Positions 26,444 to 29,791 of a stretch of DNA of 29,791 nt are shown here, one piece after another. A program made the position numbers and the translations under genes. A model generated the notes under the pieces. It did no database searches, was not told the DNA's origin, and saw only the letters and a list, made by a program, of their open reading frames with translations. Source of the DNA: CAYUIS01 sp964444825. GTDB taxonomy: Bacteria > Chloroflexota > Anaerolineae > B4-G1. Positions within the stretch are counted from its first letter, which is position 1; each line of letters begins with the position of its first letter. The stretch lies in NCBI GenBank assembly GCA_964444825.1, contig CAYUIS010000056.1, forward strand, positions 1-29,791. The letters are read 5' to 3'.

Positions 26444-29233
26444 CTAGGACGAGGTCGGCGCAGCCAAGGGCTGCAGAGCTGCCTCAGCCTCGGCCAGTAG
26501 GTCTTCGACAGAGAAGGGCTTGAGAAGGAAACTGCTCGCCCCAAGCGCGATGAGCCGGTTCCGTTCGTGATCCGCATCGGCCACGTGAGCCGACATCGCG
26601 ACAATGGGAATGGTCTGCGTCACTGCATCCCGCTTCAAATGACTCAGCGTCTCATAGCCATTCATCCCGGGCAGCCACAAGTCCAGCAAGATGAGATCAG
26701 GTCGATGGCGCCGAGCCAAGGTCAAGGCCTCGTAGCCATCGGCAGCCACCAGAGGCGTGAAGCCAATTTGGCGCATCGTTGAGGAGAGCAAACCAAGCGT
26801 ATCCGGATCATCTTCGACGATGAGTACCCGCCCCTGCCAAGCTAGAGCTTTCTCGACACTGTGAAGCAGTGTCTCGCCATCGACCGGCTTTGTCAGATAA
26901 TCCTCGATCTTCAAGTCCCAAGCAGTCCCGTCATCCTGCGCAATTGACTGCACGATCACTGGGATATCTGCTGTGGTGGGAAGCTGGCGCAGAGCGCGGA
27001 GCACATCCAGCCCGTCCATCTCCTCCATATCGGGAAGGATCAAGTCCAACAGTATGAGATCAGGCTGGTGCTCTTCAACCCACGGCACGACCGACCTTCC
27101 ACGCGACAACACAAAGACCAAATAGCCCTCGCGCTCCAAATGCATCTTGACGAGTTTGGACACGTCTGGATCATCGTCCACGATCAATACCCTTCGCGCC
27201 CGAGCGACCAGACGCTCTCCCGAGCGTCCCGATTCAGTCTCAACCTCATCTTCCTGGCCCACCATCGGCAATATGAACGTAAAGGTGCTGCCCTTCCCAG
27301 GTTCGCTCTTGACCCACACCCGTCCACCGTGCATCTCCACAAACATCTTGGTAATTGAGAGGCCCAGGCCTGTTCCGGCAGCCTCTTGGACCAGAGGATC
27401 GTCGGCACGGTAGAAGCGCTCAAAGATTCGCCCCAGATCTTCCGGGGCGATTCCGATCCCCGAGTCCGTCACGTCCACCCGTACCGCCCCCTCCACAGGA
27501 TATGCCCGCACCTCTAGGCTCCCACCCACTGGCGTATAGCGAATCGCATTGCCCACCAGATTGGTCAACACCTGGTTGAGACGATCCCGATCCCCCATTA
27601 ACTCCGGCAATCCCCCTGCCACCTCGTAGGAGAGGGTAAGGTCCTTCGACTGGGCCGGTACGGCCATTGAGTTGACCACATCAGCAACCACTTCACCGAT
27701 CTGTAGAGGCCGCGGCTCGAAGCGCACGCGACCCGTCTCTACCCTTGAGATGTCCAGCAGATCGTTGATCAGAGCAGTCAGCCGGTCCGCGTTGTTCCTG
27801 ATTATGCCTACAAACTTTTGCTGTGTCTCGTTGATCGAACCAACAGCCCCGGCGTGTAGCAAGTCCGCGTACCCTTTGATCGCCGTCATGGGCGTGCGCA
27901 ACTCGTGAGATACGTTGGAGACGAATTCGCTCTTGGTTCGATCCGCCTCCACCTCCCTAGTGATATCCCGAAGTACGGTCACCACCCCAAGAAAATCACC
28001 CCGCTCGGTCCGCACTGGCGAGAGATGGGCGTGGATAACGCGTCTGCCAATCTCCAACATCATCTTGAATGCTTTGTGCAGTTCCATTGTGGAAGCGGCC
28101 AGCAGTGTTTCCATAGCAGCGCTCGCTTCCTTTTGGCCCTGGGCGCCAAAGACCGAGAAGAGTGTCTGTGCGTCGTGACCGATCAACTCGTCTACGGACA
28201 ATCCCAGGATACGCTCCGCCGCTGGATTGACCATAATGGTCTTGCCTTCATTGCTGTTCATGACAACACCATCGGCAATAGAGGCAAGGATCGACTGGTT
28301 CCTGCTGCTCTGCTCCTGCTGGTGCCGCAGCATCTGGCCCAGTTCGTGAGCTTGATGCGTAATGAGATGATACACCTCAGCATTACTGATCGCAGTAGCC
28401 ACCTGGCTAAGGACGGAGTGAAACAGGCCCGCCTGAACCAGGTCAAATGCATCGAGGCGAGGACTGGCAACGGTCAAGAGTCCTATGAATGCACCATTGG
28501 CGACTAGAGGAGCGGCAATCAGGGAGCGCGCGTGGGGGGTGACCATCATCTCCACCCACGTCGCTGGCGGCTCTGCCTCAAGATCCTTCAACACCAGTTC
28601 GTGATCTGCCTGACCCAGGCGCCAGTCCGAGGGGAGCGCTGCCAACGGGACTTGGACACCGGTCCCATCATCCCACTGAACCGTGGCCTTTGGCGTCAAG
28701 ATCCCGACCGCACTGTCTACCAGGAAAACTGCCCCCATTTCAGCACCGATGGCTTCCATCAGCGCCAAAAGGGTCTTGTGGAGCATCCGGTCGAGATCCA
28801 GATTCACGCCCAGCTCCTGGGTGATTTCCTGGATAGTCTCCAGTTGAGACTTTTCGTGGCTCAGGCGCTCTACCTCGCCCGCAAAGTAGTGAGCCAGAGC
28901 GGTATCCAGACTCCCGAGACGAGCGTTGCCCTGCCACAGTCGATCCTCAGGCAGCAGCTCTCGGATCGTGTCAGACAGCCCTTGAGCAAGCGCCAGCAGC
29001 TCAGGAGGCGTGCTTCCGTGCTCCTGCACCTCCCTGTCGGCCCACATCCGAACTTGTTCCTTCAAGGCCCCTATCTGTTCTTCCAGTAAACAATCAAAAA
29101 GAACGCCCCAACGGGAGAGATTGCCTTCCGGGGTTACGGAAGCATATGCTGGCAAGTCTTGCACCCTGCTCAGCCACCGCTCCTCAACGATCACTCTATG
29201 TTGGCACAGCCAATCACCGAAATCCCAACTCAT
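26444..29233 (-). CDS. Hybrid sensor histidine kinase: GAF, PAS, HisKA, HATPase, two receiver domains
   Basis: A 929-residue cytoplasmic hybrid kinase without clear membrane segments. A helical N-terminus (1-130) is followed by a GAF domain (about 145-300), PAS (about 315-425), HisKA with phosphoacceptor H443 (HELRTP), an HATPase domain (N box near 557, DSGIGI, GTGLGLS near 621) and two receivers. Receiver 1 (about 685-800) has D730 in LLDL; receiver 2 (about 805-925) has D851 in LLDLWLPG. All phosphotransfer residues are intact. The start at 29233 has GAGGA 9 bases upstream; an in-frame ATG at 29311 lacks a site. Upstream, TACAAT (29305-29300 on this strand) may be a -10, but no -35 is convincing. 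It is convergent with ftsK, and no separate output regulator is adjacent. Confidence 0.93.
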   Translation of the reverse strand: MSWDFGDWLCQHRVIVEERWLSRVQDLPAYASVTPEGNLSRWGVLFDCLLEEQIGALKEQVRMWADREVQEHGSTPPELLALAQGLSDTIRELLPEDRLWQGNARLGSLDTALAHYFAGEVERLSHEKSQLETIQEITQELGVNLDLDRMLHKTLLALMEAIGAEMGAVFLVDSAVGILTPKATVQWDDGTGVQVPLAALPSDWRLGQADHELVLKDLEAEPPATWVEMMVTPHARSLIAAPLVANGAFIGLLTVASPRLDAFDLVQAGLFHSVLSQVATAISNAEVYHLITHQAHELGQMLRHQQEQSSRNQSILASIADGVVMNSNEGKTIMVNPAAERILGLSVDELIGHDAQTLFSVFGAQGQKEASAAMETLLAASTMELHKAFKMMLEIGRRVIHAHLSPVRTERGDFLGVVTVLRDITREVEADRTKSEFVSNVSHELRTPMTAIKGYADLLHAGAVGSINETQQKFVGIIRNNADRLTALINDLLDISRVETGRVRFEPRPLQIGEVVADVVNSMAVPAQSKDLTLSYEVAGGLPELMGDRDRLNQVLTNLVGNAIRYTPVGGSLEVRAYPVEGAVRVDVTDSGIGIAPEDLGRIFERFYRADDPLVQEAAGTGLGLSITKMFVEMHGGRVWVKSEPGKGSTFTFILPMVGQEDEVETESGRSGERLVARARRVLIVDDDPDVSKLVKMHLEREGYLVFVLSRGRSVVPWVEEHQPDLILLDLILPDMEEMDGLDVLRALRQLPTTADIPVIVQSIAQDDGTAWDLKIEDYLTKPVDGETLLHSVEKALAWQGRVLIVEDDPDTLGLLSSTMRQIGFTPLVAADGYEALTLARRHRPDLILLDLWLPGMNGYETLSHLKRDAVTQTIPIVAMSAHVADADHERNRLIALGASSFLLKPFSVEDLLAEAEAALQPLAAPTSS

Positions 29234-29338
29234 CGCTGCAAATCCTCGGCATTGATCGCCTGCATACACCAAACCGATGTATGCACTGATGCCAGCGTTA
29301 TTGTACCCCAACGCCTGGCAGAACAGGTTACAGCTCGG

Positions 29339-29791
29339 TTACGATGGAGTTAATGCAAAGACACCATCTGGCACAAGAACCCGACAAGTAACCCGCGCCT
29401 GTTCTCCCTCGATAAACACTTGTACCTGCAAATCCTCCAGCGCGCGCCGCTTATCCTCAAAAGTCGCGTTTTGCAGGCCCGTTATCACATCCTCGCTAAA
29501 CGTTGCCAGCATCGCCGCGATTTGCTCATCGCTCAATGCGCCCGCTTCAATCTCTGCGATAAGGGTATTCCGCTCCCCACACAGCGCAGCGTGCAGCGTG
29601 TTCACGTCGTCTATTTGTTTCTTGAGTATACCACCAACCACGCCTTGAGGCGAATCTGCCAGAGCATGCGCCAGTTTTGTCGCCTCAGTCTCGGCCTGGG
29701 TGATTAACCCCTCTACCATCGCCAGCCGCTCCCGTTTGGGTTGCAGGGCTTCAAGTTCCCGTTGTTGTGCCTCTATGAGCAGTTGGCGGAA
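29339..29791 (-). CDS. Serine recombinase, C-terminal part only (runs off the window)
   Basis: The reading frame is open from the window edge (29791) to a TAA at 29339-29341, giving the last 150 residues of a longer protein. A long charged coiled coil (RQLLIEAQQREL onward) is followed by RRALEDLQVQVFIEG and RVTCRVLVPDG. This matches the C-terminal coiled coil and tail of large serine recombinases, which integrate or excise phages, ICEs and transposons. The catalytic N-terminus would lie to the right, outside the window. An internal ATG at 29719 is not a likely start because the coiled coil continues upstream of it. The 105 bases between its stop and the kinase start at 29233 hold no recognised att site. 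Confidence 0.75.
   Translation of the reverse strand, partial: FRQLLIEAQQRELEALQPKRERLAMVEGLITQAETEATKLAHALADSPQGVVGGILKKQIDDVNTLHAALCGERNTLIAEIEAGALSDEQIAAMLATFSEDVITGLQNATFEDKRRALEDLQVQVFIEGEQARVTCRVLVPDGVFALTPS

Noticed and set aside
29300..29328. Promoter for the hybrid kinase (- strand)
   Set aside because: TACAAT is a fair -10, but hexamers at 16-18 bases spacing (CCTGTT, ACCTGT, AACCTG) do not resemble TTGACA.

Overview
The window looks like a scaffold from a Chloroflexota bacterium (Anaerolineae-like), probably metagenome-assembled. The evidence is indirect: a giant secreted mosaic protein ending in a tyrosine-leucine-proline tail typical of that phylum, a 7TM-GAF-HTH regulator of a type I associate with it, and a zinc-ribbon/cyclase/ATPase/TPR protein. 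A run of exactly 100 N (6159-6258) marks a scaffold gap. Most genes are on the + strand; the last ~3.4 kb is on the - strand.

Layout. 1-4617: a soluble adenylyl cyclase-like protein (zinc ribbons, two cyclase domains, P-loop ATPase, TPRs) with its own promoter. 4618-4833: a strong promoter and a long leader. 4834-18105: one enormous exported protein (about 4,420 residues as assembled) joining a BMP/PnrA-type ligand-binding domain, beta-helices, DUF11, a complete family 5 solute-binding domain, a long beta-helix interrupted by two related jelly-roll-like modules, TIG domains, a seven-repeat FG-GAP propeller with an ASPIC/UnbV domain, a PPC-like domain carrying a 14-unit hexapeptide array, a C25-like cysteine peptidase and a C-terminal YLP tail. 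18113-18146: a GC-rich hairpin.

18289-20359: a housekeeping operon, endonuclease III - YraN - MiaA, with tight or overlapping junctions. 20473-21000: a GNAT acetyltransferase with its own promoter and structured leader. 21034-22968: a membrane 7TM-GAF-HTH protein with no kinase domain. 23069-26380: a triple-S1-domain RNA-binding protein followed by FtsK/SpoIIIE, probably co-transcribed. On the - strand, 29233-26444 is a GAF-PAS-histidine kinase with two receiver domains, and 29791-29339 is the C-terminal end of a serine recombinase running off the window, which suggests a mobile element beyond the right edge.

The most interesting parts are the giant protein, which builds two transporter-type ligand-binding folds and a peptidase into a surface stalk with no transporter genes in the window, and the cyclase, whose two catalytic domains have lost complementary residues in the way mammalian soluble adenylyl cyclase has. 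All functional calls are from reading the sequence; no database search was run.
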